Assembly: GCA_046704785.1 (NCBI GenBank)
Contig: JBJKRF010000088.1
Location: 1-64,000, forward strand
Length of the DNA: 64,000 nucleotides
Origin: JBJKRF01 sp046704785
Lineage (GTDB): Bacteria; Chloroflexota; Anaerolineae; Anaerolineales; Villigracilaceae
Direction: 5' to 3'
The stretch's first letter is position 1; every line of letters begins with the position of its first letter. Shown in pieces: positions 1 to 8,607 of this stretch. Position numbers and translations under genes: made by a program. The notes below the pieces were generated by a model that ran no database searches, was not told where the DNA came from, and saw only the letters and a program-made list of their open reading frames with translations.

Positions 1-51
1 TTTTTTTTATTTTTAAACCGTAATAAAGGGCGGTATTTTTGGTTTTTTTAT

Positions 52-85
52 GGGTTGTGGCGGGCGCAAGCCGCCCCCTACACCC
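52..85. repeat. REP-like imperfect palindrome
   Basis: A GC-rich inverted repeat: GGG / TGT / GGCGG pairs with CCGCC / ACA / CCC, closing on a GCAA tetraloop, with small bulges. It lies in AT-rich noncoding sequence and has no adjacent T-tract, so it looks more like a REP-type extragenic palindrome than a terminator. No second copy was seen in the window. Confidence 0.4.
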
Positions 86-108
86 TCTCATTTACTCCCT
101 TGCCACTG

Positions 109-141
109 TAAATAGAAATCCCAAAGAGCCCGGGTCTTTGG
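109..141 (-). terminator. Intrinsic terminator of the 148-669 gene
   Basis: On the minus strand, just past the stop codon, CCAAAGA and TCTTTGG form a 7-bp stem around a CCCGGGC loop, followed by a T-rich run (GATTTCTATTT). Confidence 0.5.
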
Positions 142-147
142 ACCTCG

Positions 148-669
148 TTACTTAGAGGCCATGATGGCTTCGCTGCGCTTGTTGAAGGTGTCTACGGCTT
201 GGCGAGCCAGTGAAATCAGGTTGCGGATCGCGGCGGGGAGCGCTTCTTTGTCACCTAGCGAGGCATCCAAGGTATCAAGCGCATGGCTGATCTGGTCGGC
301 AGTCTCGAAGAAAGCGTTGTCGAAGGTGTAAAGCTGTGCGAGTTCGTCCTGGTTGACTTTGACCGAATCGAAGAACCCGGAATAGCCGTAGGTGGCATTG
401 CGGACTTTGTCGGTAAAGGTGCGCATTTGCAGGGCTGCTTTTTCAAGGTCGTCGATGTATTCGATGCCGCCCTGGCTGATCAGATCGGTTTGCAGGGCAG
501 AGAGTCGCTTGTACAATTCCTCGAAGCGGCGCGCGACGGTATCGCGCAGAAGCTTGTCGGCAGCGCGGCGATTTTGTCGTTCCACGTAACCGCTAAAGCC
601 GGGTATGTAGGAAGCCAGCTTTTTGAAGATGTCCTGGTCTCCGCTGACGCGCTGGAAGAAGTCACTCAT
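148..669 (-). CDS. Conserved-looking helical protein of unknown function
   Basis: A 173-residue protein whose family I do not recognise. It has no signal peptide, membrane segment or cysteine cluster. The whole chain is charged and predicted alpha-helical, with heptad-like spacing (for example around residues 40-90 and 125-170), which suggests a coiled-coil or helical-bundle cytoplasmic protein. The ATG at 669 is preceded by a good ribosome site (AGGAGG read on the minus strand). It stands alone: a divergent promoter region lies upstream and a terminator downstream, so it is probably monocistronic. The codon use and intact frame support a real gene; the function is open. Confidence 0.75.
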   Translation of the reverse strand: MSDFFQRVSGDQDIFKKLASYIPGFSGYVERQNRRAADKLLRDTVARRFEELYKRLSALQTDLISQGGIEYIDDLEKAALQMRTFTDKVRNATYGYSGFFDSVKVNQDELAQLYTFDNAFFETADQISHALDTLDASLGDKEALPAAIRNLISLARQAVDTFNKRSEAIMASK

Positions 670-824
670 TGTTTCCTCCTGGAAGGTCCTATGTGTACGA
701 ATGGATTGATTCTCGCGCCTCTCGACGGGCGAGAAGGAAAAACTACTTTTCGGGGTTGCCCAAAAGACATCTCCACGGGTGGCGCTATGGCTGCGATTTC
801 GTGGGGAACTGGCCGGTTGTGCTC

Positions 825-854
825 ATTATAGTCTGAGTTTGTGGTTATAATCAA
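825..854 (-). promoter_or_regulatory. Promoter of the 148-669 gene in the 383-bp divergent intergenic region
   Basis: On the minus strand, TTGATT (849-854), an 18-bp spacer and a perfect TATAAT (825-830) make a sigma70-type promoter with a leader of about 150 nt. The same interval carries a plus-strand TATAAT (846-851) that could serve the aldolase gene, although no good -35 is visible for it. The rest of 670-1052 shows only a short hairpin (tggcgctgcgcca, about 962-974) and no gene. Confidence 0.5.
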
Positions 855-1052
855 GCTGCCTTTTGGGGCATGTCAACATCTACGATACAGCAATCGAAAA
901 GTTGCTTGTTTCGCATCCCTGGTTCTTTGGGAATTTCCGGGGCGAGTGGGTGGGTTGGGGTGTGGCGCTGCGCCATATTCCAACTCGAGCTGCTTCATCC
1001 TGTTGATTTCCGAAGAACCGCAATCTTTAGTTTCTCAGGAGAAAATCGTATT

Positions 1053-2471
1053 ATGGCAAACGATGTAAATGACCTGCTGGCGCTTGTTGAGAACAGCCTC
1101 AGCGTGGATGGTCACGTGGTCAAAGTGGTTGATGAAGCAAAATTCCGCGCAACCGTCGGAAAACTGGTGGAAGTATCCGCCTTGGAAAATGGCCCCCGCC
1201 AGGGATGGGCGCGTTTTCTGGTTCGATCTGCGGCGCTGGAATTGGGGATTGTACCGTCTTCTGTTCATGAATTGTACATGGCCCGCGGGCGCGGTGACGC
1301 CCCCATGACATGGTCGACCCCTGCCTTTAATTTGCGCGTGCTCTCGTACCACGCGGCGCGTGCGATGTTCCGCGCAGCCAAGAAGATCGACGCCGGCGCT
1401 TTTATTTTCGAAATCGCGCGTTCCGAAATCGGCTATACCGGCCAGCGCCCAACCGAGTACAGCACGAACATCCTGGCCGCGGCCATTGCCGAGGGGTGGC
1501 ATGCTCCGGTTTTTATCCAGGGCGACCATTTCCAGGTTTCCGCCAAGCGCTTTGCGAGTGACCGCGAAGCCGAGGTCAATGCAGTTAAGGACCTGACGCG
1601 TGAGGCCATTGGGGCAGGCTTCTACAATATCGATATTGATACCTCTACGCTGGTAGATGTGGACAAGCCGACCGTGCCCGAGCAGCAGACTCTCAACGTG
1701 GAGTTGTCCTCGCTGTTTGGTGCCTTCATCCGCGAGGTGGAGCCGCAAGGCGTGACTGTTTCCATTGGCGGCGAGATCGGCGAAGTGGGCGGCCACAACT
1801 CGACCGAGGAGGAACTGCGCGCCTTCATGGATGGCTACAACGCCCATTTAGCGGAACGCGCTCCCGGGAAGCCCGGTCTCAGCAAGATTAGCATCCAGAC
1901 AGGCACCTCACACGGCGGCACCGTCCTGCCGGATGGCAGCATCGCCAAGGTCACGTTGGATTTCGATACATTGCGCAACTTGAGCCGCGTGGCGCGCAAG
2001 GATTACAAGCTGGGTGGCACGGTTCAGCACGGCGCTTCCACACTGCCGGAAGACATGTTCGACAAGTTCCCGCAGAACGAGGCCATCGAAGTTCACCTGG
2101 CGACGAACTTTATGACGATGTGGTACGACAACATCCCGGATGGTTTCCGCGATGAAATCTATGCCTGGCTGGACGCCAATTTCGGTTCGGAGCGTAAGCC
2201 CGGCCAGACGGACGAGCAGTTTTATTACAAGATGCGCAAGAATGCGGTCGGGCCCTTCAAGGCCAAGGCGTACGCCCTGCCGGAGGCCGATAAGGCCAAA
2301 TTCAGTGCGGCTTGGGAAGCGCAGTTCGATGATTTGTTCCATCTGCTTGGTTTGCAAGGCACGCGCCAGTACGTCGAGAAATTTATCAAGCCGGCTAAAG
2401 TTGCACCGCAACTGTCGGATTACCTGGGCGAGACCGAGGCTGCCGAGCTGGCCGACGACCTGGCCGATTAA
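1053..2471 (+). CDS. Class II fructose-bisphosphate aldolase family protein
   Basis: A 472-residue member of the class II (zinc-dependent) ketose-bisphosphate aldolase family, which condenses or cleaves sugar phosphates such as fructose 1,6-bisphosphate. Family landmarks are visible in order: GDHFQ (metal-histidine and aspartate region), GGEIGEVGGHNS (the family's EGELG..GG segment), GTSHGG (second histidine and phosphate site) and VQHGAST (third metal histidine). It is longer than the common 280-360-residue aldolases, with an extended C-terminus of about 120 residues, so the exact sugar substrate is uncertain. The reading frame is open upstream to 870, but the ATG at 1053 sits behind CTCAGGAGAAAA, a clear ribosome site, and was chosen as the start. 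A Nudix gene follows 6 nt downstream and is probably co-transcribed. Confidence 0.88.
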   Translation: MANDVNDLLALVENSLSVDGHVVKVVDEAKFRATVGKLVEVSALENGPRQGWARFLVRSAALELGIVPSSVHELYMARGRGDAPMTWSTPAFNLRVLSYHAARAMFRAAKKIDAGAFIFEIARSEIGYTGQRPTEYSTNILAAAIAEGWHAPVFIQGDHFQVSAKRFASDREAEVNAVKDLTREAIGAGFYNIDIDTSTLVDVDKPTVPEQQTLNVELSSLFGAFIREVEPQGVTVSIGGEIGEVGGHNSTEEELRAFMDGYNAHLAERAPGKPGLSKISIQTGTSHGGTVLPDGSIAKVTLDFDTLRNLSRVARKDYKLGGTVQHGASTLPEDMFDKFPQNEAIEVHLATNFMTMWYDNIPDGFRDEIYAWLDANFGSERKPGQTDEQFYYKMRKNAVGPFKAKAYALPEADKAKFSAAWEAQFDDLFHLLGLQGTRQYVEKFIKPAKVAPQLSDYLGETEAAELADDLAD

Positions 2472-2477
2472 TCGAAC

Positions 2478-2975
2478 ATGCCGGCTTCAGAGCAAGGCGT
2501 CACGCGCGAACGTTACCAGGTGATCCCGCGGACGGCGGTCTTTTTGCGCCGTGGTGACGAGTATCTGCTGCTCAAAGGCGCTGCGCATAAGCGACTGTGG
2601 GCGAATAAATACAACGGCGTTGGCGGGCATGTCGAGCGCGGCGAAGATGTGTTGAGTTGCGCCAGGCGCGAGTTGTTGGAAGAGACCGGTTTGCACGCCG
2701 ATCTGTGGCTGTGTGGAACGGTCATGGTGGATGCGGACCCGGGAACAGGCATTGGCCTTTACGTGTTCAGCGGCTCCGTGACTTCGGGCGCGTTGAGGCC
2801 GTCTGACGAGGGAAGCGCCGAGTGGGTTCCTTTCGAACGCGTGCCGGCGTTGCCCAGCGTCGAAGACCTGCCTATTTTGCTGGGGCGTGTCCATACGATG
2901 CGGCTTGGCGATCCGCCGTTCTCGGCGCGTTCGTTCTACGACGCGCAGGGGCAGTTACAGGTTCGCTTCGGCTGA
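2478..2975 (+). CDS. Nudix hydrolase
   Basis: A 165-residue Nudix protein. The Nudix box is complete (GHVERGE, then REL, then EETGL), with the Mg-binding glutamates present, so hydrolysis of a nucleoside diphosphate linked to another moiety is expected. The N-terminal YQVIPRTAVFLRRGDEYLLL is the usual first strand pair of the fold. The gene starts 6 nt after the aldolase stop codon and ends before a bidirectional terminator. The substrate cannot be told from the sequence; 8-oxo-dGTP-type sanitising and ADP-sugar hydrolysis are both possible. Confidence 0.85.
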   Translation: MPASEQGVTRERYQVIPRTAVFLRRGDEYLLLKGAAHKRLWANKYNGVGGHVERGEDVLSCARRELLEETGLHADLWLCGTVMVDADPGTGIGLYVFSGSVTSGALRPSDEGSAEWVPFERVPALPSVEDLPILLGRVHTMRLGDPPFSARSFYDAQGQLQVRFG

Positions 2976-3010
2976 TTCCGGCTTTGCCTCTCTCCAATTT
3001 TTTGGATTAA

Positions 3011-3042
3011 AAACTGCGACGCAGTTCTCTGCGCCGCAGTTT
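3011..3042. terminator. Bidirectional intrinsic terminator between convergent genes
   Basis: AAACTGCG-A-CGCAG, loop TTCT, CTGCG-C-CGCAGTTT: a 13-bp stem with one mismatch, lying between the ends of the Nudix (+) and kinase (-) genes. Confidence 0.75.
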
Positions 3043-3070
3043 CGACTCTTTACGTGTTTTGTCGTTTCGC

Positions 3071-4267
3071 TTACAAGACGATCTTCATGGCTTTCAAGCG
3101 GATGGTAAAGGTGCTGCCCTCGCCGGGTTGGCTATTGACCGTCAGGTGTCCGTTGTGCTGTTTGATGACCTGGTTGGTGATCGATAATCCCAACCCGATG
3201 CCGCTGAACAGGTTTTCCCCGCTGCTCTCGAGATGATAAAAACGATCGAAGATCTTGGGGATGCGCTCCTGTTCGATGCCGATGCCGTGATCGCGGACTG
3301 CGATGGCAACGTAATTATCCTCCTCGCTGAGCGTAATTTCCACCTTGCCGCCGTTCGGGCTGAACTTGATGGCATTGTCCACCAGCGCCATCAAAGCCCG
3401 CTCCAGCGATTTCGGGTCGCCGGAGACCTTGGGTAAATCGGGTTGAGCTTGCAAATAAATCATCACCAGGCTGGCTGCGGCTTTTTCCTGACAGGCTTCG
3501 ACCACTTCGCTCGTGATTGGAAGCAAATCCACGGGCTGGAATTTGGGCAGGATCAGATCCATTTCTTGCAAGAACAGGATGTCGTTCACCAAGGCCGTAA
3601 TCTGCTGGACGTTGCGCGTCACCGTTTCGAGGGTTGTCTGCATCTTCTCCGGCGTGATGACGCCCTTTTGCAGCAGTTGCAAAAAGCCGCCCGCCGCCAT
3701 CAGCGGCGTCCGCAATTCGTGAGAAATATTGGTCAGGAATTCCCGGCGGGCCAGTTCCTGCTCGGCCAGCTTTTGGTACGCCTGCGCCAATTCCGCGGCG
3801 CGCATTCTCAGGTCCTCGATAGCCATCTCGTCGTTCTCGCGCAGGCGGCGTGAAATTTCACGTACCATTGCCATCGAAACGCTGCTGGAATGTTTCAGGA
3901 CGCGCTCAAAATTCTCCTTATCGATTTCCATCACTGTGACGGGCGAGGCGGCAGCGACCGTTGCCGCACGCGGCGCATGGTGAATCAAGGCCATCTCGCC
4001 AAAGAAATCCCCTGCGTTCAACGTTTTCAGATGGCGTTGTTCGGCGTTGTTGATCATTTTTGTGACGTCCACCTGCCCGTCCAGCAGCAGGTAGAACTTG
4101 TCCTCGACTTTTCCCTCATGGCACAGCGCCGTCCCCACCGGATAAGTCTTGACCTGGCTGCGGGTTGTCAGCTCGTCGATTTCAAGCGAGGTAATCCCAG
4201 GGAAGGCTCTTGGAATGATTTCTTTGGGCGAGGGCGAATTCTTTCGCGGCAAATTGAACTGAAGCAT
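3071..4267 (-). CDS. Soluble histidine kinase with an N-terminal cyclic-nucleotide-binding domain
   Basis: 398 residues. Residues ~20-140 form a cNMP-binding (CAP_ED) domain, with GDFFGEMALI near 87-96 and the PRAATVAA segment that normally holds the phosphate cassette. A short coiled linker follows, then HisKA with ISHELRTP (phospho-acceptor His183) and a HATPase domain with DNAIKFSPNGG, DHGIGI and GIGLGL motifs. There is no transmembrane segment, so it should respond to an intracellular ligand, possibly a cyclic nucleotide. No receiver is encoded beside it, so it is an orphan kinase. The start at 4267 follows AAGGTGG on the minus strand. Binding of cAMP or cGMP is only an inference; many such domains bind other ligands. 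Confidence 0.88.
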   Translation of the reverse strand: MLQFNLPRKNSPSPKEIIPRAFPGITSLEIDELTTRSQVKTYPVGTALCHEGKVEDKFYLLLDGQVDVTKMINNAEQRHLKTLNAGDFFGEMALIHHAPRAATVAAASPVTVMEIDKENFERVLKHSSSVSMAMVREISRRLRENDEMAIEDLRMRAAELAQAYQKLAEQELARREFLTNISHELRTPLMAAGGFLQLLQKGVITPEKMQTTLETVTRNVQQITALVNDILFLQEMDLILPKFQPVDLLPITSEVVEACQEKAAASLVMIYLQAQPDLPKVSGDPKSLERALMALVDNAIKFSPNGGKVEITLSEEDNYVAIAVRDHGIGIEQERIPKIFDRFYHLESSGENLFSGIGLGLSITNQVIKQHNGHLTVNSQPGEGSTFTIRLKAMKIVL

Positions 4268-4331
4268 AAGCCACCTTTTGGCGAATCGCTTTTGTCATTT
4301 TAGCACCCGCATTTGTTGGATTCCATGACTC

Positions 4332-4877
4332 TTACGTTTCATCTGTTGAGCCCTGTGCCGCCAGCGCCTCGACGAGTTCGGGATGCGCTTTCCACCTGCC
4401 GTCCTCGTAAACCTGGCGGTCCCATGGGAACACGACCAGGGCATCGGTGAGCAGGGCAACATGCTTTGGCAACGGACGCGCCCACGAATGGCTGACAAGC
4501 GTTGCACCGACGACGTAGCTTGCGCCGCGTTCCTTGACTCGTTCCATGACGAGCGACAGACTCTGGCCCGTGTCCGTGATCTCGTCGACCACAAGCACCC
4601 GTTGGCCGCGTACCGTTTCAGGAACGTCCACCCGCCAGACGGGTTTTTCGAAGGTGATCCGGTCGTTGACCCGTCGGGTAATCCGAACCGGGCAGAGTTC
4701 CCGGCGCAAAGCGCAAGCCAGGAAGGTGGCCGGGAACAAACCGGCGCGGGCCACACCGACGATCCCATCCACTTTTTCGGGTGCGACCTGTTCTGCCAGT
4801 TGGCGCGACAATTGCTCGAATCGCGTCCAACTGATTCGTTCGACGCCCTGTCGGTGGCTGTAATCGTAGCTTCGCAT
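4332..4877 (-). CDS. Phosphoribosyltransferase-domain protein
   Basis: 181 residues with a type I phosphoribosyltransferase fold. The PRPP-binding signature is VLVVDEITDTGQSL, preceded by the GVARAGLFPA loop. This family transfers ribose 5-phosphate from PRPP to a purine base or acts as a regulatory homologue; the short, hood-poor sequence resembles xanthine/hypoxanthine-type enzymes. The ATG lies 3 nt downstream of the stop codon of the adenosine-specific kinase gene on the same strand, so the two are almost certainly co-transcribed, which fits a purine salvage role. The base specificity is not resolvable here. Confidence 0.82.
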   Translation of the reverse strand: MRSYDYSHRQGVERISWTRFEQLSRQLAEQVAPEKVDGIVGVARAGLFPATFLACALRRELCPVRITRRVNDRITFEKPVWRVDVPETVRGQRVLVVDEITDTGQSLSLVMERVKERGASYVVGATLVSHSWARPLPKHVALLTDALVVFPWDRQVYEDGRWKAHPELVEALAAQGSTDET

Positions 4878-4880
4878 CGC

Positions 4881-5366
4881 TCAAAACTTGTAACCAAACT
4901 GACGCAGTAGTCCCTTACGCCAGTCTTTTTCGGCTTCGTCTTCTACGCCTTGGGGCGAGAAACCATCGACGACGCCCAGGATGCCGCGCCCTTGTTCGGT
5001 CTCGGCAACCAGTACCTGGGTGGGATTGGCCGTCGCGCAATAGATGCGGGCGACCTCCGGCACGGCCTTGAGCGCGTTCAAGATGTTGATGGGGAAAAAC
5101 CCGTCCCCCAGGAAAACCAGGAATGAATGCCCGGCGCCGATGGACAGGGCATTTTTCTGTGCCAGTTCGATCATGGCATCGTCGGTGCCGCTCGAACGCA
5201 CCAGGCATTTACCGGAGGCCTCGCAAAAAGCCAGGCCAAATTTAATGCCCGGCACGCTGGTTACCAGCGCCTCGTGAATATCCTCGACGCTTTTGATGAA
5301 ATGAGACTGGCCGAGGACGAAATTGGTCGTTTCCGGCTTTTCAACAGGTATAATTTTTATGTCCAT
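4881..5366 (-). CDS. Adenosine-specific kinase family protein (DUF355 type)
   Basis: 161 residues matching the small 'adenosine-specific kinase' family known from archaea and some bacteria: SHFIKSVEDIHEA near the N-terminus, GIKFGLAFCEASG, GHSFLVFLGDGFFPIN and IYCATANP. Members have been linked to adenosine binding or phosphorylation. The frame extends upstream to 5456, but the ATG at 5366 is preceded by AAGGAGAC and matches the usual family start. It is followed immediately by a phosphoribosyltransferase gene, which fits nucleoside salvage. The enzymatic assignment rests on the family name and is not certain. Confidence 0.82.
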   Translation of the reverse strand: MDIKIIPVEKPETTNFVLGQSHFIKSVEDIHEALVTSVPGIKFGLAFCEASGKCLVRSSGTDDAMIELAQKNALSIGAGHSFLVFLGDGFFPINILNALKAVPEVARIYCATANPTQVLVAETEQGRGILGVVDGFSPQGVEDEAEKDWRKGLLRQFGYKF

Positions 5367-5471
5367 GTTTGTCTCCTTCGTTGTTGTTTCTCGGGAGCCC
5401 CTGTCGCGGACGAGAAAAAGAGAGTGACAGTCGACTCCAATCGTCTTTGCGTACATGATACAACAAATTGA

Positions 5472-5515
5472 GGTTCATTGGAAATCTGCTTCATCCCGCA
5501 AATTCCCAATGAACC
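5472..5515 (-). repeat. Dispersed intergenic repeat, copy A
   Basis: Read on the minus strand it contains GCGGGATGAAGCAGATTT, and it is bounded by an inverted pair, GGTTCATTGG / CCAATGAACC. It is the only copy of five with well-preserved terminal inverted repeats. It lies between two divergent genes. Confidence 0.6.
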
Positions 5516-5542
5516 CAAATTGAGGGCTTTACGGAGGAATCC

Positions 5543-6568
5543 ATGAAACGTATTTGCGCCTTTTTGCTGCTCCTGCTCGTGGCTTGCGGCGTTGCCAACC
5601 AGCCAACTTCTCCGGCGGGGACGAGTGTGGTCAGTTCGGTAACGCCGTCGCCGTTCCATCCCGTGACGGCAACGATGAGTGCGACGGCTCCTTTCCCCGA
5701 TACGTTGACGCCCCGTCCGAGTGAAACGCCCACCGTAACGGCGACGCACTCACCGGTCCCGGATTTTGCTACCATTGTTATCTTCGTCTTCGAGAATAAA
5801 GAATTTGGCACGGTGGTCGGCAATCCGCAGATGCCCAATTTCAATCACTATGCCCAGACGTATACACTCCTGACGGCGGAGTACGCGGTGACGCATCCAA
5901 GCCTGCCGAATTATCTGGCCCTGATCGGCGGCGATACATTCGGCATTACCAGTGATTGCACAAAATGTTTTGTGGATGCGCCAAGCTTGCCCGACCTGAT
6001 CGAACAGAGCGGACGCACCTGGAAGGCTTACCAGGAAGATATGCCCAAGCCTTGCTATGTTGGCGATACGCTCAAGTACGCCCAGAAGCACGACCCGTTT
6101 ATCTATTTCACCCCGATCCGTGAGAACCAGGCGCGCTGCGAGCGAAGCATCGTGCCGTTGACGCAGTTGGACGCGGACATTGCCGCGAACGCCCTGCCCA
6201 ATTTCATATTCATCACGCCCAACATCTGTAATGACGCGCACGACTGCGACGTGAAGACCGCCGATGCCTGGATCGGGGAGTGGGTGGCAAAGGTGCAGAA
6301 CGCGCTGGCTGCCACACAAAAGCCCTATTTGATCTTCCTGACCTGGGACGAGGGGCAGGGGAATCATTCCTGCTGTGGCCTGCCGGCGGAAGCGGGCGGG
6401 CGCGTGGCGACGGTGTTGATCTCGCCCCAGGCCAAGAGCGGCTTCCAGGACGACACACCGTACACGCATTACTCCATTCTAAAGACCATCGCTGCTTCGT
6501 GGGGGCTGTCATTCCTTGGGCACACTGCCGACCCTGAAGATGTGTTGATTACCGCGCCCTGGCAATAA
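5543..6568 (+). CDS. Secreted lipoprotein phosphoesterase (PF04185-like)
   Basis: 341 residues. The N-terminus has a lipoprotein signal peptide with lipobox VAC near residue 15, followed by a Ser/Thr/Pro linker to about residue 70 that would hold the enzyme away from the membrane. The catalytic part belongs to the phosphoesterase family of acid phosphatases and phospholipase C: VFVFENKEF at its start, THPSLPNYLALIGG, and FLTWDEGQGN near the C-terminus, all metal- or substrate-site segments in the alkaline-phosphatase-like fold. Several paired cysteines (SDCTKC, NICNDAHDC, HSCC) fit an extracytoplasmic, disulphide-containing protein. The ribosome site GGAGGAA precedes the ATG. It is monocistronic, ending at a strong palindrome. 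The substrate (phosphomonoester or phospholipid) is not determined. Confidence 0.85.
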   Translation: MKRICAFLLLLLVACGVANQPTSPAGTSVVSSVTPSPFHPVTATMSATAPFPDTLTPRPSETPTVTATHSPVPDFATIVIFVFENKEFGTVVGNPQMPNFNHYAQTYTLLTAEYAVTHPSLPNYLALIGGDTFGITSDCTKCFVDAPSLPDLIEQSGRTWKAYQEDMPKPCYVGDTLKYAQKHDPFIYFTPIRENQARCERSIVPLTQLDADIAANALPNFIFITPNICNDAHDCDVKTADAWIGEWVAKVQNALAATQKPYLIFLTWDEGQGNHSCCGLPAEAGGRVATVLISPQAKSGFQDDTPYTHYSILKTIAASWGLSFLGHTADPEDVLITAPWQ

Positions 6569-6574
6569 ACCCGC

Positions 6575-6604
6575 ACAGGCTCCCCGGCGCGCCGGGGAGC
6601 CTGT
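6575..6604. terminator. Perfect 30-bp palindrome, bidirectional terminator
   Basis: ACAGGCTCCCCGGCG is followed directly by its exact reverse complement, with no mismatch, between the convergent phosphoesterase and glmS genes. No long T-tract follows on either strand, so it may act as a strong hairpin end for both transcripts. Confidence 0.65.
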
Positions 6605-6678
6605 ATATTCAAGGAATAGGGTTGTGGAATCCCGTCAATCCGCTTTGTCCTACCAACTCCCGAAGAGCCGTAATCCGT

Positions 6679-8520
6679 CTATTCCACCGTGACGCTTTTC
6701 GCCAGGTTGCGCGGCTGGTCCACGTCCAGGCCGCGGATGGCGGCGATGTGATAAGCCAGCAGTTGCAGCGGGACGACGGTGACCACCGGGCTGAGCATCC
6801 AGGGCGTTTCGGGAATCCAAAGCACCTGGTCGGCCATCTCCTCCACCAGGGTATCGCCATCTGTGGCGACGGCGATCACCCAACCGCCGCGCGCCTTGGC
6901 CTGTTGAATCTGGCTGATCATCTTTTCGTGCCAGGGGTCCTTGGGCGTGATACAGACCACCGGCATGTGCTCGTCGATCAGGGCAATGGGGCCGTGCTTC
7001 ATTTCGCCCGCCGGGTAGCCCTCCGCATGGATGTACGAAATCTCCTTGAGTTTCAACGCGCCTTCGTAGGCGATTGGCATATTGATTCCGCGCCCCAGGT
7101 ACAGGCAGTCGCGCACGTCTTTCAGAGATTGCGCCACGGACTCCACTTCGGGTTCGCGCGCCAGCGTCCGGCCTACCAGGTCGGGCACCAGCCGCAAGTC
7201 GCTGACCAGAGCCTTGCGCGTCCCTTCATCGAGCACGCCGCGCAGGTCAGCCAGTAGGATCGCCAACATGTACTGGTCGACGAGCGGCGCGCTGAAGGCC
7301 TTGGTGGAAGCTACGCCGATCTCCGGGCCGGTCTGCATCGAGATATAACCGTCTGCGACGCGCATGGCCTGCGAACCAATCGCATTGACAATGCTCCACA
7401 CGGTGGCGCCTTTGCGGCGTCCCTCTTCCATGGCGGCCAGGGTATCCGCCGTTTCGCCGGACTGACTGATCGACAGCACCAGCGTCCCCTCGTCGATGAT
7501 CGGGTCGCTGTAGCGGAACTCCGAGCCGATGACCACTTCCACCGGCAGGCGCGCGATCTTTTCGATCAGGGTTTTGCCGACCATGCCTGCGTAGGCCGCG
7601 GTGCCGCAAGCAGTGATGTAGATTTTTCGGATGCGTTGCGCCGCTTCAGTGGTCAGGTCCAACTCTGGCAGGCGGATTTTGCCGTTCTTAAAATCGACCC
7701 GTCCGGCCAGTGTGTCGGTCAGAGCCCTGGCCTGTTCGTGGATTTCCTTCTGCATGAAATGCCGGTGCTCGCCCTTTTCCGCCGCAACCGGGTCCCAGGC
7801 AACCGTATGTACCTTCGGCTGCATCTCCTGCCCATCGATGGTTTCCACGCGCACGCCTTGGCACGTCACGACCGCCATTTGATGTGACTCGAGGAAGATG
7901 ACCCGGCGGGTGTGTTCCAGGATGGCCGGAATGTCGGACGCGATGAAGTTCTCTCCGTTTCCCAGGCCGATGACCACACCCCCCGCGTTCCCGATCCGGG
8001 CGCAGACGATTTTATCCGGCTCCTCGGCAGACATCAGTACGACGCCGTGCGCCCCCTGGATTTCCTGGAAGGTTTTGCGCGCCGCCTCTGTCAGGTCTAG
8101 TCCGGCGGCCTGGTTGCGCTCGACCAGTTGGACGATGGTTTCCGTATCGGTGTCCGAATGGAAGCACACGCCCTCGGCGCACAACGCATCCTTCAGCTCC
8201 AGAAAGTTCTCCACGATCCCGTTATGGACGACAACGACGCGCCCCGAATTACTCAGGTGGGGGTGCGCATTTTTGGCGGACGGCGCACCGTGGGTGGCCC
8301 AGCGCGTATGTCCAATACCGGGCGCGCCCCGTACAGGGGATTCCGCCACCAGTTCAGACAGGCGCGCGAGCTTGCCCGCGTCACGGCGCACTTCGATTCT
8401 GTGATCTTGTAAAACGGCCAGCCCGGCTGAGTCGTAGCCGCGATACTCCAGCCGCTTTAAACCATTCAGGATAATCGGCGTCGCATCGCGCGGGCCGATA
8501 TAACCAACGATACCGCACAT
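6679..8520 (-). CDS. glmS: Glutamine-fructose-6-phosphate aminotransferase
   Basis: 613 residues, the usual length. It converts fructose 6-phosphate and glutamine to glucosamine 6-phosphate, the first step to UDP-GlcNAc for peptidoglycan. The N-terminal MCGIVGYIG gives the Cys nucleophile of the class II glutaminase; GIGHTRWATHG, the GNAGG region and two SIS domains (SQSGETADTL; the second beginning near LYLGRG) follow, with the typical C-terminal end LAKSVTVE. The start is fixed by the exposed Cys2 and by GGAGGGAACC upstream. The 5' leader carries a structure matching the glmS ribozyme, which would reduce expression when glucosamine 6-phosphate is plentiful. Confidence 0.98.
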   Translation of the reverse strand: MCGIVGYIGPRDATPIILNGLKRLEYRGYDSAGLAVLQDHRIEVRRDAGKLARLSELVAESPVRGAPGIGHTRWATHGAPSAKNAHPHLSNSGRVVVVHNGIVENFLELKDALCAEGVCFHSDTDTETIVQLVERNQAAGLDLTEAARKTFQEIQGAHGVVLMSAEEPDKIVCARIGNAGGVVIGLGNGENFIASDIPAILEHTRRVIFLESHQMAVVTCQGVRVETIDGQEMQPKVHTVAWDPVAAEKGEHRHFMQKEIHEQARALTDTLAGRVDFKNGKIRLPELDLTTEAAQRIRKIYITACGTAAYAGMVGKTLIEKIARLPVEVVIGSEFRYSDPIIDEGTLVLSISQSGETADTLAAMEEGRRKGATVWSIVNAIGSQAMRVADGYISMQTGPEIGVASTKAFSAPLVDQYMLAILLADLRGVLDEGTRKALVSDLRLVPDLVGRTLAREPEVESVAQSLKDVRDCLYLGRGINMPIAYEGALKLKEISYIHAEGYPAGEMKHGPIALIDEHMPVVCITPKDPWHEKMISQIQQAKARGGWVIAVATDGDTLVEEMADQVLWIPETPWMLSPVVTVVPLQLLAYHIAAIRGLDVDQPRNLAKSVTVE

Positions 8521-8545
8521 GGTAGGTTCCCTCCAAATTTTGTGG

Positions 8546-8591
8546 AAAAATAGAGCAAGATTACGCGCCTTTTATAGAAAGGCCCGTAATC
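8546..8591 (-). terminator. Leader hairpin between ribozyme and glmS start
   Basis: On the minus strand, GATTACG-GGCCTTT pairs with AAAGGC-CGTAATC around a TCTATA loop, and TTGCTCTATTTTT follows. It could be an intrinsic terminator in the leader, or a stabilising element of the downstream mRNA left after ribozyme cleavage. It ends about 25 nt before the start codon. Confidence 0.35.
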
Positions 8592-8607
8592 TGCCGTCGT
8601 TTGCCAT

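Noticed and set aside
870..1052. 61-residue N-terminal extension of the aldolase
   Set aside because: The frame is open, but the ATG at 1053 has a good ribosome site and matches where the family domain begins; the extension is low-complexity Trp/Gly/Arg sequence.
4295..4897. 200-residue open frame overlapping the phosphoribosyltransferase gene
   Set aside because: It runs in another frame on the same strand, is rich in Arg/Ser/Pro with no domain, and the phosphoribosyltransferase frame has clear motifs.
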